From Gnetum montanum (Eukaryota; Streptophyta; Gnetopsida; Gnetales; Gnetaceae), in contig MNCI01009529.1 in assembly GCA_015680685.1 (NCBI GenBank), positions 64,001-128,000 on the forward strand: a stretch of 64,000 nucleotides of DNA, read 5' to 3'. The translations under genes and the position numbers were made by a program. The notes below the pieces were generated by a model. That model was given only the letters and a program-made list of their open reading frames with translations. It was not told the origin of the DNA and ran no database searches. Of the stretch, positions 26,001 through 36,798 are shown one piece after another (within the stretch, counting starts at the first letter, position 1; each line of letters opens with the position of its first letter).

Positions 26001-26517
26001 TCTGCTCAAGAAAATGCTCGACGACAACAAAAGATGGTGGCACGAACAGATACTCTATGTGCTATGGGCGTATCATACTACGTGTAGGACAGCTACGGGT
26101 AGTACGCCCTATAGCTTGGTTTACGGGTCTGAAGCAGTGCTAGCTCTTAAGTTGCAAATCCCTTCTCTGAGAATGGTCCTCTCCGCAGTTATAAATGAGA
26201 CTCAACACACTGAGTCTCGAATCGCAGATCTGAATTCAGTGGAAGAGAAGCGGGTATAGGCTCTTGACACGATTGAAAGATATCAAGACAAACAGCGACA
26301 GAAACATCGTCACAACCTCCAATAGCGCCCGATCAAGAAAGGAGATCTAGTTCTCAAGACTGTGCGTGAACCAGTAGGCAAGTTCTCGGTAAACTGGGAA
26401 GGCCCTTTCTTGGTGGTCGACGTGTACAGCAACGGAGCATTCAAATTAGAAAATGTCAATGGCAATGAATTAGCAAATCCTGTAAATCATGTATATCTGA
26501 AGCGGTATTACATTTAG
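23060..26517 (+). pseudogene. pol (RT - RNase H - archaeal-like RNase H - integrase), element B
   Basis: About 1150 codons. The linker and RT are open from 23060 to about 24000; the catalytic motif reads YVED instead of YVDD (near 23915). A deletion of about 20 nt near 24005 shifts the frame, which then continues to 26517 with stops at 24427, 25339, 25969 and 26257. Conventional RNase H 24190-24650; archaeal-like RNase H about 24780-25160 (CTNNVAEYEG, GDSMLVINQ). Integrase: zinc domain 25460-25610 with a Cys changed to Tyr (TYDTCQRH), core 25680-25990 (LDIIGP, TDNGPQF and the AEA glutamate), and C-terminal NWEGPF module. Expected order and length for a Tat-lineage pol. Inactive. Confidence 0.88.
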
Positions 26518-27030
26518 CAGCATCTATGGTGTCAATAGCAGGTATGGCATTGAACGTCCGCTACGACGCTAAACTGGCACTGATCGTCTGCCACGACATA
26601 AAACTGGAATTCCTTGCACGTGTCCGCCACGACGCTAAACTAGTACTGATCGTCCGCTACGACGCTAAACTGGCAGATTGCAACCGTCCGCTATGACGAA
26701 AAATTGGCAATGTTGTACAGGTCCGCCAAGACGAAAAACTGGCATCTTTTGCACACGTCCGCCACGATGCTAAACTGGCACAGGTAAGTAGCCGTCTGCT
26801 GAGATGTAAAACCAGCACAGATCTGTCTTTGGGTCATGACATGAAACTGACCTCCACAGCACGGTCTGCTGAAACCATAAATTAGACATACCATCATCCG
26901 CTACGACGTAAAACTAGCACTTCTCGGTCCGCCCAGACTTTAAACTGGGACCACGGTCTGCTGAGACTTAAAACCAGCGATGGCAGTCTACCAGGACTCA
27001 AAACTAGGACTTACAGACTACTGCCATGTA
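26518..27030 (+). repeat. Post-integrase tandem repeat array, element B
   Basis: About 12-14 degenerate units of 30-45 bp built on 'gtccgccacgacgctaaact' then ggcac. The array shares its (C)TTTAA/TTAAA core with the spacer on the other side of pol. Matching arrays follow pol in A, H, F1 and F2. Confidence 0.75.
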
Positions 27031-28062
27031 ACTCAAGCGAGTGTGATCATCTCTGTGCAGCTGCACAACAAACAAGGTGGGATACTGGGACAGTCCCAGC
27101 ATCGCCACCCCACTGGCATCCTACTGATTTCTCGGACAAGCTGAGAGGCATCTTACTGATCCCTCAGAGATGCCGTCGCTGCGCCCACTGCAGTGGTAGT
27201 ACCTCTGAGAGTTTAGTCCCCCCAGTCGGAGCCTCGACGAAACCCTCGTCGACGACGACCTCGACGACGTCTGCCAATCATCGCTATCGGACGCCGGATT
27301 CGCAAATTCATCTTGCTGGTTCCTTGCCTGACTAGTTAGGTGCACTATGTTTGATGCCTTTTGGCGAAGATATGCTGGGCCAATCGTCAGGATTGGCGGT
27401 TCCGCCCTCATGCTCCAGCTTCTTCTTCGTGGCCCAATCGCTCTATCTTGCATCAAACGACGCTTGTTTCAATGACCTCGCCTCTTGTCCGCCTGAGCAA
27501 TCATGCCCTCTGTTTTCTTCTGTGGTTGCAGGTTACTTACATCGGAGGATGTTGTTCAAAGGTGCATCCATCTGAGCGGTGAAGTGCAACAGCGTGTTGA
27601 AATGGCTGCTCAGGTTTGCCCGACCACCTAGATCTGCATACCTATACCTCTCACAATCCTACCCTTAGCTCTTATTTCCCTTCGTCCCCACCACCCGCTT
27701 CCCATACGCAATAGCTACATATGCAAGTATCCATTTTCCGCACTCACACTAGCAGAGATATCGCAGAAGTGATGCGCCATGCTCCTTTTGCACGCATTCC
27801 TGCTATAATCAGTGACAGAGAGATCTCAAGCTGATGCGCTACACTCATCTGAAAGCATTCCTATTGACATACATGTGCGTATGTTTCTGTGCGTTTAGTA
27901 AGCGTATCCCACACTCTTATCATCCCGACTTATGTTGCGTCTGCCCCAAACCTGTTCTCACCATGCCATTCTATCTCCCATTCCCTCCAGCTTTGCTCTT
28001 CCATGTTGACAGGGCAATCCTTGAGTAGCCATGGATGGACGCTGTTCTTGCTTCTCCCAATC
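27031..28062 (+). other. 3' untranslated region of element B
   Basis: No conserved protein. A block around 27110-27190 (CATCCTACTGATT, CTGATCCCTCAGAGATGC) is conserved in element A at 37085-37150, so some non-coding function is possible. Open frames here differ between copies and are not supported. Confidence 0.5.
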
Positions 28063-28138
28063 CGGTGTTTTGTATTCTTTGTCGACGTCTTTCGGGTAAG
28101 CCCTCTAGCCGTCAACAAAGAGGGGCCATTGAAACACC
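28063..28138 (+). promoter_or_regulatory. Polypurine tract and PPT/LTR hairpin, element B
   Basis: PPT AAAGAGGGGCCAT (28117-28129) directly before the 3' LTR. Left arm 28063-28086 (GGTGTTTTGTATTCTTTGTC) pairs with right arm 28111-28138 (GTCAACAAAGAGGGGCCATT then GAAACACC), folding the PPT and the LTR start into one hairpin with a 24-nt loop. Confidence 0.65.
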
Positions 28139-29586
28139 GTGAAAATTGCGAGTCGGCCTCAGGCAAAGATTCGTAATTTAGACAAGGGCGAATCTCAGAA
28201 TTCCAGGAGGAAGACTAAGATAGAACAACACCAAGAGGCGCATAGCATCAAGTCTGCAACTTCTTGTGTAGATTCCTAATCTTTCTATGCTTTTGCTATT
28301 TACGCTGTATCACGCAACGTAGCGTAATGGCACTTAGCGTGATTTTGCTTAAACATAATCCGGCATCAGAAGGATAGTTTCTTTGGCATAGGGAGAAGCT
28401 TGAGCAGCGTGAGATGCGACTTCTTGTGTATTTTTCTAAGCCTTTTGTTCGAGGCTTGGTTTACGCTCTGCTATGCATGGCAGCGTAATAAGCTCCAGAA
28501 CAGTCAAAGACAAAGTCTAAGAAAGTGCGGCTGCTCATCATACGCTCATCACGCAACGTAGTGTATCGCAGCGTATTGCGTTGCCAAGCTAAACATTGTT
28601 CTATGCTTCATTACGCGCGGCCGCGTAAATAGGCGTAAAATAGCTTTAACTCCATTGTTTCCATGTTACATTACGCTCATACACGCAACACAGCGTGAAT
28701 GAGCGTAATATAACCCAAAGATAGTTGAGACATGCCTGACGCACATCTCTTCCTCACACGCACAATACGCGAACGAGCGTATTGTGCGTAATCATGAAGT
28801 TTGACGCAAAAATGGTTAAGTCAACAGTACCCAAAACATTCGGGGCACACGTCATCAGGGTTGCGCCTTTTCCACAGGGCGTCACAGCCTATAAATACCC
28901 CAGTCGATAAAGATACAGGGGTTGGCAAATCAAAGAGGCAAAGACATTTTTCTGAGCACTTGAGCACTTATCACTTCCGGAGCAGTGATATAGAGAGAAG
29001 TGCTTTGGCACTTGTTGACAGCATCACCTTACAGCAAAAACAGAGCACTGTTCGCTTTGAGCACCGGCGGAGGAGTAATCGTTCTGCTGGGAAAGACTCT
29101 ATTGATCAGAAACAATTGATTGGTAGACGTCAGAGCTTGGCCTTCCTTGCATCCCGGCTTTAGCCCACGAGGTAGATCAGACTTCTGTCTGGACCGTTTT
29201 CTTGTTGTTTTGTGCTTGCTTCATATCCAGTAATCGGGGATTCCCTAGTGTAACGAAATATACAAAATATACATTTTTCAAGTCAAAGCGAGGATCTTGA
29301 AATTACGTGCTTCTCTTATGTCAGCTTCCTATTATCATGTTTAGCGTTATCATCATTGCAATTAGTCTACATCATTTTCCCTCGATCTACGATTCCTTGA
29401 ATCATATCATTTTTCATGAAATATTCATCGGTTTACTGATTAGTAAGTCCCTGTTTGATCGACAAGATCGTTCAGGGTGCCGCAGATTCGTTTTTTCAGC
29501 ATAGCCCTCACGCAGATCCGTGGTTAAAACTATGTACACGGGTTTCGTTCGGTATTTTCCAACTACCGACGTTTTCCATCGTTACA
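28130..29586 (+). repeat. 3' LTR of element B
   Basis: 1457 bp, TGAAACACCG...CGTTACA; partner of 12666-14123. TATA box at 28889-28899. Followed by CCTGG, the degenerate partner of the CTTGG before the 5' LTR. Confidence 0.92.
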
Positions 29587-30514
29587 CCTGGCTGGATGTC
29601 ATCGCACCATGTTGAGAAGTACATTGGATCAGGAAATGAAGTTTTGAGATGCACATCATGCAGGTTGTAACTGTGGGATCAGGGATTGATCAAGGGATTA
29701 TTTTGTTTAACCGTGGGAGAGGAATGCTCTTGTGAACACGTCATGTTGGTCCTTGTCAATAGCTAGTATCTTGCAGACTTGGGATCAAGGCATGGGAGGT
29801 GCGTCCTTTGGAGGAATGAAACTCTTGTATCATGTTTAATAGAAATCGTTGTCAACAACCAAAGCCACACGATGAGGTGGTGTGTTCTTTGGAGAAACAG
29901 GACCTTTGGGAGTGTCGGAGGGAACCTGTTGTTAACAGCCAAAGCCACACAATGATGTGGTGTGACATGATTGCTTGAGACACGAGTGTTTTCTTTCAAG
30001 AAAACTGCCTTCTTACCTAGGGCTTGTATGGGAAGAGCCAATGGCCTTATGATGTATTTTGCTCTTTGATTTTTTCTTTGTTCTTTTTTATTGATCTTTT
30101 CCTTTCTTTTATTTTGTTTGTTTTTTTTTTGTTTTTTTTGAAAAGAGCATTTTTTAGTGTTGTACTTGTGCTCATGTTGCTTGTAGTTGTATCATATGCT
30201 ATGCTGTGTTGCGGGTTGTAATTGCTTGGAAAATCACAGTATGCAACAGTGCAATTCCAATTTTTGGGGTGAATGGGATGTATCCAGGAGGTGTAACTAA
30301 GTAGGATAGGGAGAACATGTTGGGTAATAAGGGATGCATTAGGAACTAGGAATGTACTCATGAGCGGATTGATTAACCCAGTTGTGGGCGTCAGGAACAA
30401 TGTGGTACCTTGTCATCGTGATGAAGTGCATCCATGTGCGAACACCTCAAAGTGTCATCCTACAAACACAACTCCAAGAAGACAAGAAAACCACAAGTGA
30501 TGTTAGCTTAAACA
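29587..30514 (-). other. 3' untranslated region of element D
   Basis: Colinear with F1 48000-48900 and F2 52880-53680. It contains two tandem blocks with AAAGCCACACGATGAGGTGGTG (here in parts, 29860-29885 and 29940-29965) and a T-rich tract (30060-30150). No gene. Confidence 0.6.
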
Positions 30515-30668
30515 NNNNNNNNNNNNNNNNNNNNNNNNNNNNNNNNNNNNNNNNNNNNNNNNNNNNNNNNNNNNNNNNNNNNNNNNNNNNNNNNNNNNNN
30601 NNNNNNNNNNNNNNNNNNNNNNNNNNNNNNNNNNNNNNNNNNNNNNNNNNNNNNNNNNNNNNNNNNNN
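30515..30668. other. Assembly gap (154 N)
   Basis: Unknown bases inside the 3' region of element D. F1 at 48880-49260 shows what kind of sequence is expected (repeat array). Confidence 0.95.
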
Positions 30669-31030
30669 GATGAGTGCTAGTTTATTGTCATTTCAAACAA
30701 AGCTCTGTGATGTTAATTTATCATCATAACATCAGGATGTTCTGTGGTATCAGTTCACCATCATGATGCCAGGACGATGTGTGGATGCATGCACGTATGT
30801 CTAGGTGATCCTGCAAAAGAAGAAACTAGAGAACACAATGTCAAGTAGTAACTGATGAAAACAGAACCTAAATGCATAAGAAAAATAGAAAAAAATGCAA
30901 AAAGTAGTAGTTTAGGGCCTTTTTGGGCCATGGGTGGCAGTTTAAAGCCATACTGGGCTATGTGTTAGTTTAAGGCCTTTTTGGGCCATAGGCTAGTTTA
31001 AGGCCTCTTCGAGCCGCATGTAAACGTGTA
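30669..31030 (-). repeat. Fused repeat arrays marking the pol deletion in element D
   Basis: 30669-30790 belongs to the post-integrase array (ATCAGTTCACCATCATGATG type), whereas 30900-31015 has GTTTAAGGCCTTTTTGGGCC units of the protease-side array. Between them only about 100 bp remain where other elements carry pol and the antisense gene. The deletion probably used the similarity between arrays. Confidence 0.6.
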
Positions 31031-31039
31031 AGCTAGTAC

Positions 31040-32045
31040 AATGTAAATGAAGGTGACGTATGCACAACGAACAAAGGTGAAGAGTGGGCAGGGAATCAAA
31101 CATGTTTTTGGCTGCAAGGGAGCCTTGATTGTGTGGTTGTTTCCTAGCCAGTCGTGGTCTAGAAGGCGTGCTAGGGTTTGGTTGCTCTGGGAGGCTTTCG
31201 ATTTTTACCACTCATTCGGGCATGTTAGCTCTAGGTGTTACGTTTGTTGCTATGGGTGTTCCATCAAGAGACTCTTCTTTCAAGACTTATGACATGTCTA
31301 TGTTGTGGATGGCTTGAAATGGAGTGTTATCGCCATGTATGATGACTTTTCCAACTTCTTATGGAAGGAAAATTTCTTGATGTATCGGTGAGGAAACAGC
31401 TCGTTGCTAGGCTAGCCAAGGTCTGCCAAGAATCATGTTGAAACTTGGCATCTCTTCTATGACAGTGAACTCTGCATTGGTGGGGAATTATTCTCCTGCC
31501 ACAAAGGCTAAGTTGATTGTGCCCTTAACTATGATACATGATCCGTTGAAGGATTTTAAGCACGTGGTTTTCGTTGGCATGATCTCATCTGTCATGGCTA
31601 GTTTATCGATGATGGAGTATAAAGCTACATTTGTTGCTGCACTGTCATCAACGTGCACTTTGCAAATGGTACATTGCCCAACACGTACGCTAATCGACAA
31701 TGGAGCTATTGTGACCTCCCCTCATTCAGGGTTCACTTTAATTGCATTGTCGTGGAAGGCTAAGGTGTTTGAACCTAATCCTTGTGGTGTGTGTTGTGAA
31801 ATCATTGCACGGATGGATTTCTCGTTTGCAGGGATGTCCTCCATAATAGGAATGGATGCTAACATTTGAGCCAAGGCTTCGTGGTGAGCAGCTGAAGTCA
31901 TGACCAAGTCATACAATCTCATCATTTTGTTCTTCTGTTTGAGCATTTGTTTTACCTGGGCTAGTGCAGCTATGAAGTCTGTGTTATTGGTCGTTGTGTT
32001 GGCTTTGGCTTCCTTTGTGTGGGTTGAGGGATGGGCCTCTTGCAT
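31040..32045 (-). pseudogene. Aspartic protease, element D
   Basis: Aligns with B 17210-18150. Active site VDDSAATNV at about 31660 (Gly to Ser), core through SFNGSCIIVKGT, then MILGRPWLA near 31430 and a tail. Stops and a frame break near 31490 disable it. Long plus-strand open frames over 31435-31869 and 31900-32328 are shadows of this gene. Confidence 0.75.
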
Positions 32046-32453
32046 AGAGGGTTTGGGCCTGATTTTCTTGAGATTAGGGGCAGGGGCCCCAGCATTCGAT
32101 AGTTGCTTGCTTGGTGTGGCCTTTGCTTTAGCTATGGATGTTGTTCATTGTTCATTTGTCCTCTTCTGCTGTCATTTGGTAGGCTTACCTGTGTTGTTGG
32201 CAAGGTTGACTCTTGAGGGAGAAGAGGTTGAGACGTTGCCTATGGTTAGGCTCTGGGTTGGTGAGGGGCCATCATGTGGTGGCACCTTTATGATAAATGG
32301 TAGTTTGGGAGGAGTCGTTGGTGTTTGACTAGCTTGTTGTGGCACCTTGATGACAAAAGGTTTCTTTGCAGTTGTGGTTGGTGCATCATGCTAGTTTAAT
32401 GTCTTAACGAACGACTGCAGTGGTACTTTGACCACGAAAGGTTTTGCAGGTGC

Positions 32454-34491
32454 TCAAGGTGGCACCTGGATGACAATGAGAGGCCTCTTGCTCATGGAGG
32501 TGGAGGGGATCATTGCCTTGCTAATAGGCATATGGATCACGAAAGGTTTCTGCACAAGTTTGGGCTTGCTTCCTATGCTAATGGAGTTTATGACATAGGA
32601 GGCATCATCTGTGCCAGGTTGACTCAGGGTGTTGATGTTGATTTGACCCCATTCTATAATTGTTTGAAGATCATCCTGTAAGGCATGACAGTTGTCGGTA
32701 TTGTGACCAGACATCTGGTGGTAGTGACAGAATTGATCTAACTTGAAGTGTCATGGGATCGAGGGCTCGTTTGGTGCTACTAAGGTGGGGTTCCATAGTA
32801 GCTCGCAGTACCTATCATGTCTTCGACGGGCATTCTCCACTACTTGTTTGTATTGGATTTGCCTGGTTTTGAGGAGTTACTCTAGTAGTTCAAAGGATCA
32901 CGTGGGTAGCAGTGTATACTTAGAGCGATTCTTGTGCTGAAAGTTGGGCCTTGGGGTGGCCCCTGTCATTGCAGGTGGGTTGGTATTGGTGTTTTTTGTT
33001 TTTGTGCTTGCAGCTACAGTTTTTGTTATTGTCTTTTGTTTGGCAACGTATTGGTTCTTGTAAGCCACATAGGTAGGATCATTGCTAGTTTGTGCAGCTT
33101 GTTCAATGTTCTTGATCTGCGTGAAGGCTTGAATTAATGTTTGAGCACTTAGGTAGTATAGTTTTGACTTAACGAAGTCATTCAAAGCTCCTTTAGAATC
33201 ATAAGAAAATACGTTTCAGGGATGGGCTCATGAAGTTCGTTAAGGGCTACGCTCCATCGTTGAATGAACTTCTGCATAGGCTCTAGTGGTGCTTGTTTCA
33301 CCTATATTAGAGTGTCTAGTGTGGTCTCAGGCTTAAGGTTGTACTTAAACCAGGTGACAAACTAATGTAACAGATCCTCCAGAGAGGATATGGAGTTACA
33401 TGGCAGGGTTTGGTACTAGTCTAAGGCACTATCCATTAGGGACATGGCGAACATGCATAGGATTGTGTGGGGCCAAGCTTGAAGAAATAGGGTCTTTGAT
33501 CGGAATGTTACCAAATGAGCATTCAGGTCTCCCTTTCCATTGTACTTGGTTAACTGTGGAAGTGTGATTTCCTTAGGTAAAGCTAATGGTGGCACTGAAG
33601 AGCTGTTTGGATCATCTTGGTAGAAGTCTAGTACTTTAACTTGTCCAGTGTTTGCCATTTTAAGGTGCTTTACCTCTTCAACTAATGCTTGCATCATTTG
33701 TTTGGCTTCTGCCCACTCTTCAGCGGTAGGTAGATCAGTTGGTTGGGGAGATTATTGGGTTGTCATTTGTTGCTATTGAGCAATGTTCAAAGTTGTGGTT
33801 GCAGGGTGTGGCATGTTGAAGTGAGTGGGTTATGGAACAAGGGGTATGGTTCCTTGCCTAGCCACAAACTGTGAAGTGACAGCCTGGATGTGTGGAGATG
33901 AAGTGATGAAAAGGGCTCCGTGTGTTTGCACGTGCAGTATGTACTGGGTGGAGATGAACGTGGGTAATCTCTGTCGGGATACTGGTGCTTGTATGCTCGT
34001 TGACACTTGGTAAGGGGTCATCTATCCCATGCGAGGGTGGAATGATGGGTTCACATAGGCATGGGGAATGAGGGTGTAATACAAATCCTCATGTTTAGAT
34101 TGTGCCACGAAGTCATCTTCCTTGTCCTAGTTTTGGGGCTCCTCAGTGGGTTGCCGTGAGTTTTGGCTCCTTGCCATAAGGAGCTAGAAGATGAGTTGGT
34201 GCTGGGGCTTAGAAAGGGGGATGATGTCATATACAGAGGGAGTGAATTCATGACCCCCCATGTATATGTGCTCAAATTTTCATTTCGCTTCCTTCTCTGT
34301 GTGGTTAAGGGAAGGTTAGCTTGAATCTTCACATAGATGTAGTTATATTGTTCTTGTGTGAGGATTACGTGGGCATGTATGTTGGAGATCTGGGAAGACT
34401 CCATGTTGATCTGTGACTGGGCAGCGTACGAATAAGGCAACAAGGCAACAAGTGCAGCATGTGGTCCGGGTTGAGGGTACAGCGTGTGCAA
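32454..34491 (-). pseudogene. gag, element D
   Basis: Order as in B: N-terminal QEQYNYIYVKIQANL (about 34370-34310), capsid core around 33640-33416 (DFYQDDPNSSS, LTKYNGKGDLNAHL), linker 33185-32898 (FVKSKLYYLSAQ), and an intact Cys-His box CHYHQMSGHNTDNC near 32720-32680, the best copy of this motif in the window. Several stops and shifts (around 33200-33410 and 33700-34050). Confidence 0.8.
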
Positions 34492-34550
34492 TGTGCAACG
34501 TGTGCAATGTGACTAGACTGCAACGTGTGCAACATGACAAGTCTGCGCAT
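34490..34550. repeat. Short GTGCAACGTGTGCAATGTG repeats at LTR/gag junction (element D)
   Basis: Four or five copies of a GCAACGTGTGCAATGTG-like unit replace the PBS, the leader and the last ~105 bp of the LTR, as if repaired after a deletion. Confidence 0.5.
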
Positions 34551-36798
34551 GAGGGCAGAGTGCCTTGAATGGTCTACGCACAGATCAAACGAGGACTTCC
34601 CTTGGTGTATGCTATTACGATGCACTGGGTTATACGTAAACAGATGTAAACTAAAATGTAAACGAACATACAAAATGCAAGACGAAAATGAAATGTAAAC
34701 GAAAGTAATGAGAATTGTAACAAATTTAAATAGCATAAATAGAGAAACAATGGATGGCAAAATCGTAACTATATGTATTGATTGACGATTAAAAAAAAAG
34801 TGCACCGGTTAGAATGCAGTTGTGGATTGATTGCAAGGGAGACGTTTAGCCCCGATGTGAAGGGTGTACAGATGCTAGGAGATTGCAGGTTTTTGGTTGC
34901 ATGTGTGTAGTGTGACCAAAAATTTTTTCAGCGTATAGGGCAGTGTGCCTAGGTTTCTCAGCGTGACCAAGTTTAGTGACCAATATATAGAGTGTTTCCC
35001 CATGTGTGGAGAAGGATGCTCAAAATTGCTAACCCAAAAGTTTGCCTTCCCTTAGAAATTTGCCAACCCCAGTTTAGTGTGAGATCGGGGTATTTATGTA
35101 GGTTTGAGCGCGGGATTCGGATCTATGTGGAAGATCCATGGTTACCGGATGCAAGAAATGCATATCGGCCGACAGGTGTGAATGTTTTCACCAGATGCAT
35201 AGAATTTTACAATGTACAGGGTGTAGTGTGACCAAGATTTCTTACGCTGGCATGTGTAATCCACAGCGTATGAGCTTGATACGCTGAAAAATGCAAAATG
35301 TACAAAGAATGTTAAAGTACAAGAGTGGATTTGGATGTCTGGCCTCTGGATTTGCAGATTTGTGCTATTTTTGCTCTACCAAGGCCTCCAACATGTGTGG
35401 ATCTAGCTCTGGCATGTCTGCAGCATGTCCTGGTGTCAGCGTCTAGCATCCAGCGTCCTAGCGTCCTAGTTTTTATATTGTGCATACGCTGATGTCAGCA
35501 TGCCAACATGACCATCAACGTGTCCAATGTTTATGATGCATTTTGAGCCCATTTTTAACTTGTAAGACCCATTTTCAGAGTGGATCTACATGCATGAGGT
35601 CAAGAGGGTTTTGCACGTCTATTTTGAGCTGATTTGGAGGCTATTTTTGCATACTTTTGGTTGGTCACGCTGTGGTCACGTTGCCCAGTGTGACCTTAGC
35701 GTGACCAAGTGTTTATGCCCTGTTTTGAGCTGATTTTTGGATGCTGATGCCTGTTTGTTGATGCTCAACTATTGCTTGCTCTCCAAGGTGGCCTGGATGC
35801 TGAATTTGACTCCATTTTATTGCTATTTTGGGCATCTTTTGTTTGGTCATGTTGTGGTCATGCTATGCAGTGTTACCTTAGCGTGACCAAGTGTTTATGC
35901 CCTATTTTGAGCTGATTTTTGGATGCTGATGCCTGTTTGTTGATGCTCAAACACTGCCTACTCTCTAGGGTGGCCTGGATGCTAAATTTGACTCCATTTT
36001 GCTACTATTTTAGGCATCTTTTGTTTAGTCATGCTATGGTCACACTTTACAACGTGACCTCAGCGTGACCAAGTTAAAATGACACATTTGAAGCTCAGAT
36101 ATTGATTTTCTAAAGCCTGAGAGTCAGTACAGTTGTTGCCCGTCCCTTGGGGATTGAGTTCATGTTGAAATTGGACTTGAAACTACTTGATGTGGACTAT
36201 TTTTACTTGGTCACGCTGTGCAGCATGACCTCAGCATGACCCTAGCGTGACCAACTGAAAGTGCCATGTTTGAGGCCAAAATTTTGATTTTTTAGAGCCT
36301 GTGAACATGTACAATTGTTTCCTAGCTCTTGGGAGTTGATTTCATGTCAAAATTTTGCCTGGAGGTGCCTGAATTGAGCTGTTCTTGTTTGGTCATACTG
36401 TGCAACGTGACCTCAGCATGACTTACTTAAAGTGGCTCAAAACATGTGATTTTGAGCTTGAATTTCAAGTTTCTAGATGCTAGGAGCTACAAGGGACTCC
36501 AGTGATGCTCGAGGGGGGTCTACATGCCTAAATTCGGCCTGTTTGAACACAATTTTGGGGCTCCAAAGTTTGGTCATGTTGTACACACACTGGTCATATG
36601 CTGGGCAATGTGACCAAAGTGTGTGTGATTAAACTTGTACCTTTTGGGCCTGAAATCCTTGATTCTTGATGTTGAGACTTGCTATAGTCATCTGTGGGCC
36701 CTTGGGGGACCTTGCTTGCTCCATTGTGGGCTGTTTGAGGCTGCTTCGGAAGCTCACAAGTTTTTTGGAAATGTTACTGAAATTTTGTGGTGTTTTCA
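34551..36798 (-). repeat. 5' LTR of element D (truncated at its 3' end)
   Basis: About 2250 bp, TGAAAACACC start at 36798; colinear with 10554-12556 and complete across the region of the assembly gap there. Its last ~105 bp, the PBS and leader are missing. Contains the same ~175-bp GGTCACGCTG repeats. Confidence 0.85.

Larger units (their letters stand above)
12666..29586 (+). mobile_element. Element B: near-complete Tat-like retrotransposon, nested in D
   Basis: 16.9-kb element with both LTRs (12666-14123 and 28130-29586; TG...CA ends), flanked by CTTGG (12661-12665) and CCTGG (29587-29591). Order: LTR, PBS, gag, protease, antisense gene block, RT-RNaseH-aRNaseH-integrase, repeat array, PPT, LTR. 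LTR comparison over the first 460 bp shows about 29 differences, nearly all transitions, so the insertion is old. Every domain is present but interrupted, so it is not autonomous today. Confidence 0.9.
29587..36798 (-). mobile_element. Element D, main part: gag-protease only, no pol
   Basis: Right portion of D after the B insertion. On the minus strand it reads 5' LTR (36798-34551), gag, protease, a short repeat block (31015-30900), then directly the 3' untranslated region that in other copies follows integrase. No RT, integrase or antisense gene is present, so D is an internally deleted, non-autonomous member. TSD CCTGG is exact. Confidence 0.8.

Noticed and set aside
26518-28060. Possible env-like gene after integrase
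   Set aside because: No open frame is conserved between A and B in this interval, and no signal peptide or membrane segment recurs.
31435-32328. Two plus-strand open frames of 142-144 codons
   Set aside because: They lie opposite the element D protease and gag, which match elements A and B on the minus strand.
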